A stretch of 64,000 nucleotides of DNA from Rhizobium tropici CIAT 899 (GTDB lineage: Bacteria; Pseudomonadota; Alphaproteobacteria; Rhizobiales; Rhizobiaceae), in NCBI RefSeq assembly GCF_000330885.1, contig NC_020059.1:2345001-2409000 (forward strand), written 5' to 3'. The notes beneath the pieces were generated by a model that saw only the letters and a list, made by a program, of their open reading frames with translations, did not search any database and was not told the DNA's origin. Position numbers and translations under genes: made by a program. This document shows, piece after piece, positions 47,161-55,625 of this stretch (position 1 is its first letter; each line of letters opens with the position of its first letter).

Positions 47161-47553
47161 TCAGTCCGCCGTGTCGCGCGCGGCACTCTCAACGATGTCA
47201 GGCCATTGGCGCGCCGCAAGCCGCACCATGCCCTGCCCCGCCTGCCCATCCTTGCCATACTCGACTGCGGCGGCATGCGGCGCGGTGAAACCCATATGGA
47301 TCATGCCACCCAATGGCACGCCGAGACCGGCCAGATTAACCGGCTGGCCTTCATTAGATCCCTCCGCATCCTCGCTTTGCCGTGGCGGGGCGGAGACCCG
47401 GAAGGAATTGACAAGCTCGCCGGAGGCCACAGGCGTTGCCTCGACGATCGCCTCGGCCAACCGCTGCGCGGAGAGGTTCGCCACCTCTTCCATGCGCTTT
47501 TTGGTCCGCTCGGCCCAGGCGGCGATATCGGCGGAGAAATTCGAGGAAGCCAT
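47161..47553 (-). CDS. HK97 gp10-like tail completion protein
   Basis: 130 residues from MASSNFSADIAAWAERTKKR; GGGG precedes this ATG, and two upstream in-frame ATGs lie in the preceding gene. VANLSAQRLAEAIVEATPVASGELVNSFRV and HMGFTAPHAAAVEYGKDGQ are the HK97-gp10 / neck pattern: a ring joining head and tail. Gene order agrees. Confidence 0.83.
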   Translation of the reverse strand: MASSNFSADIAAWAERTKKRMEEVANLSAQRLAEAIVEATPVASGELVNSFRVSAPPRQSEDAEGSNEGQPVNLAGLGVPLGGMIHMGFTAPHAAAVEYGKDGQAGQGMVRLAARQWPDIVESAARDTAD

Positions 47554-47572
47554 GTCGATTGCCCCTGTGAGC

Positions 47573-47800
47573 TTATGCGTCATCGGCGGCGTCGCCCGGT
47601 GAAGAGCCACGCCGTTCGAAATTCAAAAGGGTGAGATGGCCGTAGCGGGCACGAACCACGGGTTTGGCGGTTGGGGATTCGGCCTTCGTCCCGTCGCTTC
47701 TCTCAATCCCCGGCAACGGTGAAACCCGATTGAGCAGCAGGATGACCCGCGAGAGCAGCCAAAGCGTGAGGATCGTCTTGAAACGAACAATCGCCGTCAT
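47573..47800 (-). CDS. Small membrane-anchored phage protein
   Basis: 75 residues from MTAIVRFKTILTLWLLSRVI, with an N-terminal hydrophobic helix and a polar tail ending GSSPGDAADDA. The ATG overlaps the stop of the head-closure gene (ATGA), which argues for real translation. A membrane protein among head-tail connector genes is unusual. Function unknown. Confidence 0.6.
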   Translation of the reverse strand: MTAIVRFKTILTLWLLSRVILLLNRVSPLPGIERSDGTKAESPTAKPVVRARYGHLTLLNFERRGSSPGDAADDA

Positions 47801-48156
47801 CGCCGCACCTGCAGCTGCCAAAACACGACAGTCCCACCCGGCGACAGCGGCTGGATATCGACGATCGCATGCTCGATGCCACCGATCAGCATCCTGTCGG
47901 CCAGTGTCGGCGTGATCGAGAGCCCCTCGGTCGAGAGATAGACCATGCGGTCCCCACGCTGGATCAGCGTATCGGCGATATGCGCCTGGCTGTGATCGAG
48001 GTCGACGAGCGAACAAGCAAAGTCCTCGCGCGTCTGCACCGGATCATAGTCCGGCCCGGCATTCGTGATGCGCCGCAGACTGCCCCTCTGGCCGAATTTG
48101 GTAATCAGCCGCTCGGCGGTCGCCCGCGCCTTGTCGTAATCGAAAGCCGCCATCAC
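47797..48156 (-). CDS. Head closure (stopper) protein
   Basis: 119 residues; ATSAERL-type N-terminus (ARATAERLITKFGQRGSLRRI), FACSLVDLDHSQAHIADTLIQRGDRMVYLS and PTLADRMLIGGIEHAIVDIQPLSPGGT. This β-barrel pattern is common in SPP1 gp16-like head-closure proteins, which seal the portal after packaging. It overlaps the adaptor gene stop by four bases. Confidence 0.75.
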   Translation of the reverse strand: MMAAFDYDKARATAERLITKFGQRGSLRRITNAGPDYDPVQTREDFACSLVDLDHSQAHIADTLIQRGDRMVYLSTEGLSITPTLADRMLIGGIEHAIVDIQPLSPGGTVVFWQLQVRR

Positions 48157-48650
48157 ACCACCAGAATGCCCGGGAGTACCGGACGCAGGAGTGGATAGAG
48201 CAGCCCATCGAGCATGGTCAGCACTGGCCTTGCGGACGCGATCATGTCGTCGCTCGTGTCGGCAACGGCATATTCCGTCTCCAGCGGTCCCACCTTCTCG
48301 CGCTTCACCGTGCGAGCCGCGACGATGACGGGCGTCAGACTGCCCGGCTCCGCAAGCTCGAGCGCCGCCGCCTCATAGGCCGCGTAAGTCACGGCCGAAG
48401 GCGTTGCGTCGCCTGCAACCACCTCGCCGTTGACAGTAACAGCGTCGCAGCGCGGCCAAGACAGCACTTGATCGTAACCGCCGGCGCGCCGCCCGGTAAA
48501 TTTTGGCTCGTAGAGGCTATCGACAGCCTGCGATCCACGCACCAGCGCCGCCAGGCGGTCACCGTCGCTGGCCACGGCCCAGCCGGCATTGGCACGATCG
48601 GCGAAATAGGCATCGGCGGCAGCAAGCGTGCCGTAAAAGGATGCGGGCAT
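48153..48650 (-). CDS. Head-tail adaptor protein (DnaT-like annotated family)
   Basis: 165 residues from MPASFYGTLAAADAYFADRA; CGGAG lies ahead, and the longer frame upstream is unsupported. AALVRGSQAVDSLYEPKFTGRRAGGYDQVLSWPR is the common start of the small connector family that databases often name 'DnaT-like ssDNA-binding'. By position after the capsid gene it is most likely the portal adaptor. Confidence 0.78.
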   Translation of the reverse strand: MPASFYGTLAAADAYFADRANAGWAVASDGDRLAALVRGSQAVDSLYEPKFTGRRAGGYDQVLSWPRCDAVTVNGEVVAGDATPSAVTYAAYEAAALELAEPGSLTPVIVAARTVKREKVGPLETEYAVADTSDDMIASARPVLTMLDGLLYPLLRPVLPGILVV

Positions 48651-48684
48651 GAAAGCTCCGTGTCGATCGTTGAGAAGACAGATG

Positions 48685-48711
48685 CCCTCTCCCCGCAAAA
48701 CGGAGAGAGGG
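48685..48711 (-). other. Hairpin between capsid and adaptor genes
   Basis: CCCTCTC/GAGAGGG (arms 48685-48691 and 48705-48711) with a 13-nt loop. There is no T run, so it may be an mRNA-processing or stabilising structure that keeps capsid mRNA abundant. Confidence 0.4.
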
Positions 48712-48720
48712 TAATCAGCG

Positions 48721-49692
48721 TCAGGCCGCAGCCGTGATCTCGTCGCCATAGGCCATGGCGGCCGGCAGGCGCACCTCGGTGCCGCCGGTGCGGGCGATGA
48801 TGCCGGTCTCGAAGCTCATGATCGACTTCTGGCGCGGCTGCAGCACGCGGCGCGGCATCGGCAGATGGAACCGCAGCACCTCCGGATCGCGGCGATAGAC
48901 GACCATGCGACCGCCACCATCCTGCGACGCCGTCGCGAGCTCGCGCAGCGGCTGGATATCGAGGGGCTGGCCGGTCTCGGCTGTGTAGACATTGCCGCGC
49001 CGCAGAAACTCCAGCACCGTGATGTAACCGTCGCCATCGGCAAGCCGTTTGGTGGCGATCAGGCGGAAGGCTTCCGGCGGCAGGCGCAGGCTGTCAACCC
49101 ATTCGACTTCGCCGGTCCGCTGCCGCACGCCGCCGATAAGATCGTTGACGTCGCGCAAGATCTGATCCGCCGTCTTGGCAGACCAACGGGTCGAGCCGCT
49201 CGTGCCATCGGCAGCGACGTCGACGCGCGACACCTTCGGATCGTTGACGAAACCGGTCCAGCCCTTCTCCGTCGAGCCGGTCATGGCGACGGAATTGAGC
49301 AGGCGTTCGATCTTATCGGCGGCGAAAATGGCATTGGAAGCGTTGAGATCGAGATTGTAGAGAGCGGCCTGATTGACCTCCTCGAGATTCCACTCCCAGC
49401 CGGAGCCGAGCATCGCGAAATCATGGCTGGCGCTGTCGCGGGTCGACTGGTTGAACGGCATGTCGGTGCCAGCAGCCGAGAGGAACTTCGCCTCGCCGGC
49501 GCTGTCGACGGTGAAGAAGGTCGTGCCGGAAGCCCATTCATTGCCTTCGGTAACGACCGGGACATGGAGGCCGTAGTTGAGAGTCGGATAGCGGCGCTGG
49601 TAGATGCGCGTCTCGATATTGCGCCCTTGCGCGATAACGAAGGAATACGCGGCCTGGGCGTCGGCAAACTGCTGTCGAACGAACTGGTTCAT
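48721..49692 (-). CDS. Major capsid protein (DUF2184-like)
   Basis: 323 residues, MNQFVRQQFADAQAAYSFVIA at the start. RRYPTLNYGLHVPVVTEGNEWASGTTFFTVDSAGEAKFLS, NLDLNASNAIFAADKIERLLNSVAMTGSTEKGWTGFVND and the C-terminal RRVLQPRQKSIMSFETGIIARTGGTEVRLP are of the HK97-fold DUF2184 type. It builds the icosahedral head. It follows the decoration gene by three bases. No N-terminal delta-domain is seen, in line with a separate scaffold. Confidence 0.88.
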   Translation of the reverse strand: MNQFVRQQFADAQAAYSFVIAQGRNIETRIYQRRYPTLNYGLHVPVVTEGNEWASGTTFFTVDSAGEAKFLSAAGTDMPFNQSTRDSASHDFAMLGSGWEWNLEEVNQAALYNLDLNASNAIFAADKIERLLNSVAMTGSTEKGWTGFVNDPKVSRVDVAADGTSGSTRWSAKTADQILRDVNDLIGGVRQRTGEVEWVDSLRLPPEAFRLIATKRLADGDGYITVLEFLRRGNVYTAETGQPLDIQPLRELATASQDGGGRMVVYRRDPEVLRFHLPMPRRVLQPRQKSIMSFETGIIARTGGTEVRLPAAMAYGDEITAAA

Positions 49693-49695
49693 GGA

Positions 49696-50166
49696 TTAGG
49701 CGCTCCTGTGCTTGAGCGAGATCTCGACGATATCGCCGTTGCCGCCGCTCGTATCGAAGAAACAATCGGGAACGGGGCCGACGATGCCGGTGCCGGCCGC
49801 GTTGACGTAGGCGTCGGTCGTCGGATTATAGTAGACGGCGTCACCATCCGAGACCGCGCCACCGGCCCGTACATACATCTGACCGGAGGTCAGGAATGCG
49901 CCGGTGACGAACTGAGCATAGCCGCCGGCCGGAGCCACATCGGGCAGCACATTCGGCGTCAGCACCGCAATGCCGATGAACTTGCCACCGGCGGCAAAGG
50001 GTGCCACGCCATGATCGGCAAGGCCGCGCTGAACGGGCTGCCCGAACTTGATACCGGCAACGGTTTCGACCGTGCGGCTGATCTTGTTGGCCTTTTCCTC
50101 AGAAGCGATCTGCCCGTGCAGGCCCTTCCGAGGAGCGTTTCCATAGGTGGTCTGATAAGTCGCCAT
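49696..50166 (-). CDS. Capsid decoration / cement protein
   Basis: 156 residues, MATYQTTYGNAPRKGLHGQI at the start. It is β-rich with GRTVETVAGIKFG-like, VLTPNVLPDVAPAGGYAQFVTGAFLTSGQMYVRAGGAVSDGDAVYYNPTTDAYV segments of the DUF2190-like 'structural cement' family. It lies between scaffold/protease and capsid genes, its usual place. GGAGACGC precedes the ATG. Confidence 0.8.
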   Translation of the reverse strand: MATYQTTYGNAPRKGLHGQIASEEKANKISRTVETVAGIKFGQPVQRGLADHGVAPFAAGGKFIGIAVLTPNVLPDVAPAGGYAQFVTGAFLTSGQMYVRAGGAVSDGDAVYYNPTTDAYVNAAGTGIVGPVPDCFFDTSGGNGDIVEISLKHRSA

Positions 50167-50192
50167 TGAAGCGTCTCCTTTTCGTTGACCTG

Positions 50193-50711
50193 TTAAGAGG
50201 GGTTGGCAGCCAGATGAGCGCTCTCGAGATCGCGCACCATGGCGGCGTAGGCGGCAAAGGCCGGGGATGTGGATGGCTGCATCGGGCTGATGCCGTCCTT
50301 GATGGCATCAGCAAAAAGGTCCGGCTTCTTGCGCAACCCTTCGGCCAGCATGTCGAAGCGGGCATCGATATAGGCGTCCGATCGGCCCTGGACGGCTCCC
50401 TCGCCTGCCTTGGCGATCACGACGGCCTTGCGGATGGCAGCGTCCGAAAGACCGGATGTCTGGATATTATCGGCAATCGCCTTGGCAAGGCCGATCAGAT
50501 CGGCGCGCGCCTCAGCGCGGCGCTCGATCTCCGCTTCGTCGAGAAGAGCCGCTTTCAGCGTATCGAGTTCTGCATCGCGGATTGCAATCGCCTTCTGATG
50601 GCCGGCCTCGGCGTCAGCAAGGCGCTGACGCAATGTCGTGATAATCTCCGCGGCCTGATCGGAAACTTCGATCTCGACGCCATCGATCACAATTGTCTTT
50701 GTGGGCATCAT
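50193..50711 (-). other. Internal in-frame start: probable separate scaffold protein
   Basis: Within the protease gene, ATGATGCCCACAAAGACAAT is preceded by AAGGAAGGA, a better ribosome site than many true starts. It would give a 172-residue protein (MMPTKTIVIDGVEIEVSDQ onward) made of the coiled-coil scaffold domain only, as lambda Nu3 is made within gene C. Confidence 0.6.
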
Positions 50712-51308
50712 TCCTTCCTTGCTTTGCTTGTCATCGGAAAGGGGGCGTGGGGCTGCGAGAGGAGAGCAGCCCCACGGTGCGGCTGCATCGCCGATGCGGA
50801 CTTTCGTGCCCGCCCGGCCACGGCGCACAATGGCGATATGGTTGATACGAATGTTTCGCTGGATGGCGTCATAGGCCTCGCCCGCAGGCGTCAAGCCGGC
50901 GGTGAAATCGAGATCGCAGACATAGCCGGCGGAAAGCTCCTGCTTGCCGCTTTCGATGGCTTGGATCGTTTCCTCGTCGCTGACCATCAGCGGCACGCGA
51001 AGGAAGATGCCTTCGCCGGCGATCTCGTCTCCGGTCTGACCAACGGCATATTTCTTCCAGTTTTCCGAGGTGACCATCTCGGGCGGATGCTCATTTGTCA
51101 CCGGGCGGTGAGCGGCGCTCTTGAGCGTGTCTTCGGAAAAGACCTCGCCACCGGGCCGGTAGATCCGTACCGTCGGCATTTCGGGCCTGCCGATTTCGGC
51201 GCCGGCATAGGTTTGAATGCCGGTGCGGGCGATGCGGGCGTCAGCCACAAGGTAGCCGTCCCCCGTCCGCCGCGTCCCCGCGACGGTGACAGTGTCTGTG
51301 AAATTCAT
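50193..51308 (-). CDS. Prohead protease/scaffold (DUF2213)
   Basis: 371 residues from MNFTDTVTVAGTRRTGDGYL; AGGAGA precedes this ATG. The N-terminal half is DUF2213: ARIARTGIQTYAGAEIG, HRPVTNEHPPEMVTSENWKKYAVGQTGD, ELSAGYVCDLDF. This is a prohead-protease-like domain. The C-terminal half is acidic and coiled-coil (IITTLRQRLADAEAGHQKAIAIRDAELDTLKAAL), typical of scaffolds. An internal start probably makes the scaffold part separately. It processes or guides capsid assembly and is then lost. Confidence 0.83.
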   Translation of the reverse strand: MNFTDTVTVAGTRRTGDGYLVADARIARTGIQTYAGAEIGRPEMPTVRIYRPGGEVFSEDTLKSAAHRPVTNEHPPEMVTSENWKKYAVGQTGDEIAGEGIFLRVPLMVSDEETIQAIESGKQELSAGYVCDLDFTAGLTPAGEAYDAIQRNIRINHIAIVRRGRAGTKVRIGDAAAPWGCSPLAAPRPLSDDKQSKEGMMPTKTIVIDGVEIEVSDQAAEIITTLRQRLADAEAGHQKAIAIRDAELDTLKAALLDEAEIERRAEARADLIGLAKAIADNIQTSGLSDAAIRKAVVIAKAGEGAVQGRSDAYIDARFDMLAEGLRKKPDLFADAIKDGISPMQPSTSPAFAAYAAMVRDLESAHLAANPS

Positions 51309-51408
51309 GTTGGGATTTCTCCTGGCCGAAGCCAATCTGGTTCGGGTTAAAGCCACTCACCGAGGCAAAGCGGGCCCATCGCGTCGACGGCGCGACGTCG
51401 TCGGTTCG

Positions 51409-52749
51409 TTAGGTCGCGCGGGGATCCGTTTCGAATTGCTCGACCTCATCCGATTGGCTGGATGCCTTTGCTGCCGTCTCCAAACCCGGCAGCGATCCAT
51501 CCTCCACAAAGGTATTCAGCAATGCCTTTGCGAGCGCTTGGCGAGGAATGATTTCCTCTCCCTGAGTTGAGCCAAACAAGGCTCGCGCCGCCTCAGCCTT
51601 CGTCTTGAAGATATCGGCCCGCTCCTTCTCACTCATCTGCTCCAGCGGTGCCCAGGTCGAATAGATGGCGGGATCGCGCGAACCGGTGGCAGAGCGGATG
51701 AGACACTCGTCAAGCCGGGACATTGCCGGCGTATAATCAAGCTCCTGAATGGCCTGGATGCGATCGTGATAATTCTTCATGTCGGCCGTGCCCGTCGCAT
51801 TCATGCCGGCGGGAGACTGACCAAGCAATCGGGTAACTGGGATGTCGGCCGCACCGGCGACGATCTGCAGGAAGGCCATCAGAATATCCGTGAGACCGGA
51901 AAGCGGCGCGCTCTTGCTGTCGTACTCTTCCTCGGCATCGAGGATCAGCGTTCCATTGACCCCCTTGATGGTATTGGCGAGCACGTAGCGGCGCAGCACG
52001 GCATCTTCATAGGCCTGATTGCCGATATTGGCAGAGAATTGCGGGACCTTGATGATGTCGATCTTGGCTTCAAAGACCAGGCTGGCGATATTGGCCGCCG
52101 TGCTGTCTGCATTCTTGATCGCATCGAAGGTCGCGGTCAGCACGCTTTCGCCCCAAGCCTGATTACCCACTCCTCCAAACTCTTCATTCGGCGTCATCGC
52201 GCCTTTGAAGATGACGAGCCGCGACGGATGGATGGTCACCTGCAGGCCATTGGCACCGGTCAACGTATAGAACTTGGGCTTGCCATACCATTCCGAGGTC
52301 GGATCGCTCTCTATGTCCCCGGCAGCCAGCTGGCGGCGCGTCAGTACCGTCAGATGTTTGAGGCCGCCCTTTCCGACACGCTCCATCTCCAATGGCAGGG
52401 CCGGATCTACATCTCCGGACCCTATGAACAAGGCGGCACCACCGAAAAGCCGCGCTTTCGTTGAGACTTCCAGCACTTTGCCGCGCAGATTAAGCCGGCG
52501 TTCCTCCGCATCGAGCGAGCCGATCTGATCGCTCGCAGCTTGCCAGTTTCGCCATTTCCGGCAGCTATCGAGAGCCGGAATGTCGATGATCTTGCGCGGC
52601 AGCCAGGAGCCGCGATAGGCGGCGATGATCTGTTCGTCCGTCAGGATAGGCTGCGTGTAGAAGACGGATGCCGCCTTGTCGCGATCAGTGCCCATGCGGG
52701 ATGCAAGGCTCACCAATCCGTCGCGAACCATCGAGAATACCTGCCCCAT
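51409..52749 (-). CDS. Portal protein (DUF1073 family)
   Basis: 446 residues from MGQVFSMVRDGLVSLASRMG; AAAGG lies ahead, and the longer frame overlaps the terminase gene without support. VFYTQPILTDEQIIAAYRGSWLPRKIIDIPALDSCRKWRNW and PVTRLLGQSPAGMNATGTADMKNYHDRIQAIQE are diagnostic of the DUF1073 portal. Twelve copies form the DNA entry ring. Some relatives carry a fused Acb1 anti-CBASS domain; this one ends soon after the portal domain and lacks it. Confidence 0.9.
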   Translation of the reverse strand: MGQVFSMVRDGLVSLASRMGTDRDKAASVFYTQPILTDEQIIAAYRGSWLPRKIIDIPALDSCRKWRNWQAASDQIGSLDAEERRLNLRGKVLEVSTKARLFGGAALFIGSGDVDPALPLEMERVGKGGLKHLTVLTRRQLAAGDIESDPTSEWYGKPKFYTLTGANGLQVTIHPSRLVIFKGAMTPNEEFGGVGNQAWGESVLTATFDAIKNADSTAANIASLVFEAKIDIIKVPQFSANIGNQAYEDAVLRRYVLANTIKGVNGTLILDAEEEYDSKSAPLSGLTDILMAFLQIVAGAADIPVTRLLGQSPAGMNATGTADMKNYHDRIQAIQELDYTPAMSRLDECLIRSATGSRDPAIYSTWAPLEQMSEKERADIFKTKAEAARALFGSTQGEEIIPRQALAKALLNTFVEDGSLPGLETAAKASSQSDEVEQFETDPRAT

Positions 52750-52796
52750 GGATTGTCCTTTGATGTCGTGTGATGAAGAAGCTCGCCCGAGCGAGC

Positions 52797-54347
52797 CTAG
52801 AAATTGTTGAAACTGAAGGACGAACTCAGCGCGAGTTCGTTCAAAGCGTCGGCGAAGGCATCGACCTGATCGTCGAACTGCCCGTTCGGGAAGGCGCAAA
52901 TCTCGTCGAGAAAGGCTTCGTTCCAGTCCCCACGCAAAAGCTTGACGTTTCCCGCTTCGGCCTGCGCCGAAGCGGGTTTGGCGCGTGTCGCCTTATCCCC
53001 GGTTGGTGATATGGTTTTTACAGGAAAGCCCGCGAGTAGCTTGATCTTGGTTTCCGCATCAGCCTTGCCGGCTGCACCGGGATCCTGCGGCATGCGGATC
53101 GTCACCGTCGGTCCGTCCTGCGACGCAGTGTTCTTGAGATTGCGCTCCACCTCGGCGGGCGACCAACGCCCTCGTGCGAGGGTTTCGACATAGAAAACAC
53201 CATCGATCAAAGCCATGCGCAGACCAACGGTCCAGTCTGGCTTGCGACCGGGACGCGCCTTCGAAGCGGCAAAGTCCCAGGCGCGACAACGCTTCGCACC
53301 GGAAGGCAGTGCCTCGACGATTTCGAAATCGCCGCGCTGAAATAAACCGCCCGACCGAGGGGCAGGCCGTTGCTGAAATTGGCCGGCCACCGCATAGGAG
53401 CCGAGCGGAACCTTGTCCCGCTCGACGACCACACGAGGAAAGCGCTGCGGAAAAAGCAGTTCGTCCTCTTCCGTCCTCGGATCGACAAATCCAATCGACG
53501 TGCGGCAACGCCGCTCCGGCTCGAACTCCATCGGCAGCATCAGGTGTTCGTAGCCGAGCCCAAGCGCCAGGATCGTCCCGGAGACATCCGCCTCATGCAG
53601 CCGCTGCATCACGACAACGATCGCCGAGCGCTGGGGATCGTTGAGCCGCGTCGGGACGGATTCGCGAAAGGTGCGGACGGTGGACAGGCGCTCGGCCTCC
53701 GATTCCGCCCCATCCACGGAATGCGGATCGTCGATGATGACACGATCGCCGCGGCCGCCAGTCAACCTGGAGAACGGCACACCCTGCCGCGAGCCCAAGC
53801 AGCTATTGGCGAAAGCCATTTCGCCCGTTCTTGTCAGCCTGACCCGATCGCCCCATAGTGTCTGATACCATTCGGAGGCAACGAGGTCGCGCATGCGCCT
53901 ATTGTCGCGCTTGGCGTAATGTTCCGAATACGAGGCGCCGAGATAGCGCAGCTGCGGCTTGCCTTTTGGCCCCCATTCCCATGCCGGCCAAAAGACACCG
54001 CACAGGAGCGATTTCATCGTGCCCGGCGGAACGTTGATCAACAGCCGCGTAATCTCGCCCGATGTCACCGCCTCAAGATGCCGGCAGATAGCATCAATAT
54101 GCCAGCCGTGGACATAGTCGACCGAGGGCTCGACGACATGCCAGGCCTCTCGCACGAAGCCGGTTAGAGACTGGCAGCTGGCACGAATGCGCTCGGCATC
54201 CATGGCAAGCCGGGCTGCGACCTCTATCTGCTCGCGTTCAGCTCTCCGCTTCGCCTTCTCCTCTTGGATTGCTGCGATCATCGTCGCCGGATCCGGCAAG
54301 CGGACCGAAGAGAGATTCGAGTATTGCAAGCTGCTCATCCGTGGCAT
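52797..54347 (-). CDS. Terminase large subunit
   Basis: 516 residues. ATPase: NVPPGTMKSLLCGVFWPAWEWG (Walker A-like, about residues 104-113), RVIIDDPHS (Walker B), VVVMQRLHEADVSG (coupling). The nuclease domain includes RAWDFAASKARPGRKPDWTVGL and FPNGQFDDQVDAFADALN. It cuts the concatemer and pumps DNA into the prohead through the portal. The start is uncertain: the ATG used overlaps the small-subunit gene by 110 bases and lacks a ribosome site; the ATG at 54281 is an alternative. Confidence 0.92.
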   Translation of the reverse strand: MPRMSSLQYSNLSSVRLPDPATMIAAIQEEKAKRRAEREQIEVAARLAMDAERIRASCQSLTGFVREAWHVVEPSVDYVHGWHIDAICRHLEAVTSGEITRLLINVPPGTMKSLLCGVFWPAWEWGPKGKPQLRYLGASYSEHYAKRDNRRMRDLVASEWYQTLWGDRVRLTRTGEMAFANSCLGSRQGVPFSRLTGGRGDRVIIDDPHSVDGAESEAERLSTVRTFRESVPTRLNDPQRSAIVVVMQRLHEADVSGTILALGLGYEHLMLPMEFEPERRCRTSIGFVDPRTEEDELLFPQRFPRVVVERDKVPLGSYAVAGQFQQRPAPRSGGLFQRGDFEIVEALPSGAKRCRAWDFAASKARPGRKPDWTVGLRMALIDGVFYVETLARGRWSPAEVERNLKNTASQDGPTVTIRMPQDPGAAGKADAETKIKLLAGFPVKTISPTGDKATRAKPASAQAEAGNVKLLRGDWNEAFLDEICAFPNGQFDDQVDAFADALNELALSSSFSFNNF

Positions 54348-54585
54348 TGGTTAGATCGATGGTGACGCCGCGGCCTCCCTTGGCCCCGGCGCCGGAGCGC
54401 TCGCTAGGTTTCTGATGAACATAGGAGGCCGCTATTTTCGCCATTTCATCGCGCCGCTTCTGGTCCGCCTCGTCGTCGCGCATCACTTTCAGCATGTAAT
54501 CAAGCGGCGTATCCTCGGTGGAAACAACCTTGCGACGGCGCGCACGCGGTTTGCGCGGCGCGACTGGCTTGTCGGCATTGGTCAT
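54238..54585 (-). CDS. Probable terminase small subunit
   Basis: 115 residues, with a basic N-terminus (APRKPRARRRKVV), then TPLDYMLKVMRDDEADQKRRDEMAKIAASYVHQKPS, a helical DNA-binding-like segment found next to many alphaproteobacterial phage terminases. The C-terminus is acidic and disordered. It overlaps the large-subunit gene. It would recognise the packaging site; the assignment rests on position and segment likeness. Confidence 0.7.
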   Translation of the reverse strand: MTNADKPVAPRKPRARRRKVVSTEDTPLDYMLKVMRDDEADQKRRDEMAKIAASYVHQKPSERSGAGAKGGRGVTIDLTNATDEQLAILESLFGPLAGSGDDDRSNPRGEGEAES

Positions 54586-54856
54586 GCTTCATGATTTCCG
54601 ATGGAATTTTGAAAGAAAACAAGCGGTTTAAAACGTCGCTTGCGGTCAACAGTGCGTCGCTGCAACTGTTCTCATCATGCCAAAATAGATACCCCATTTC
54701 GGCGCAATTGGCGACACCCTTAAAGGGCAATCAGCGCGCAAGGAATAAGAATTTTGACCGGGGCTACAAATAACCAATTGAAATCCCCCGTAAATATCGG
54801 ATTCTCCAGTCCGACGAACTAAACGATCTAGCCCTCAATTCGCGAAAATACTCAAG

Positions 54857-55555
54857 ATGCGCAAAGGCCGGCCGACAGGAATCTCGGCAAGACGAAACAG
54901 CAGTTCGGATGGTCCCGTGAGCCAGGATTGGGTTCGGCGGTTCATCGCCGCCAATCTCCCGGTCCTGCCCGTTCCCGGTATCCCCGATATTTACGTGCAT
55001 AAAGCAAATCCACAAAGCGGGCTGCGGCGCCTCGCAGAACAAGATCCGCGATTCGGTTCACCCTACTGGGCGCATTACTGGGGAGGAGGTCTGGTTCTAA
55101 GCCGTTATCTTCTCGACGGGCCCGAAAGCGTGGCTGGTCACCGCGTATTAGATCTGGGCGCCGGCTCGGGAATTGTCGGGATAGCCGCCGCAAAGGCAGG
55201 CGCAGCGAAAGTGTATGCCGCCGACGTCGATCCCTATGCAATCGCAGCTATCGAGCTCAATGCCGCGCTCAATGATGTGACGATCGATACGATACTCGCC
55301 GACCTGACGAAAAGCGAACCACCTGACGTCGACGTCATATGCGTCGGGGATCTTTTCTATGAGGCAGCGCTTGCGGAGAGCGTCATCGCATTTCTGGACT
55401 GCTGTCTGGCTCGGGAAATCACGATTCTGATCGGTGATCCCTGGCGAGCTCATCTGCCTACATCGCGTCTTCGGCTCTTGGCAGAATACACGGTCCCAGA
55501 TTTCGGCGAGGTCACTGCAAAGACTCGCCCTGCTGGCGTCTTTGCGCTTGGTTGA
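54857..55555 (+). CDS. SAM-dependent methyltransferase, PrmA/ETFBKMT-like
   Basis: 232 residues, with alternative starts at GTG 54917. Motif I is RVLDLGAGSGIVGIAAAKAGA, acidic motif II is YAADVDPYAIAAIELN, and DVICVGDLFYEAALAESVIAFL follows. The pattern fits protein-lysine methyltransferases of the ribosomal-protein-L11/ETFB group. It is encoded opposite to the packaging genes beside it, so it is either a moron expressed in the lysogen or a host gene captured in the prophage. No ribosome site is decisive. Confidence 0.72.
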   Translation: MRKGRPTGISARRNSSSDGPVSQDWVRRFIAANLPVLPVPGIPDIYVHKANPQSGLRRLAEQDPRFGSPYWAHYWGGGLVLSRYLLDGPESVAGHRVLDLGAGSGIVGIAAAKAGAAKVYAADVDPYAIAAIELNAALNDVTIDTILADLTKSEPPDVDVICVGDLFYEAALAESVIAFLDCCLAREITILIGDPWRAHLPTSRLRLLAEYTVPDFGEVTAKTRPAGVFALG

Positions 55556-55625
55556 ACAAAGTCACCAATCGGAGATATCTGCACATCACAATGATTGCGG
55601 GTTCGGACCGCATCAGTGCGACGGC

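Noticed and set aside
48865..50169. Plus-strand frame of 434 codons opposite capsid and decoration genes
   Set aside because: Antisense to two recognised structural genes; long only because of high G+C.
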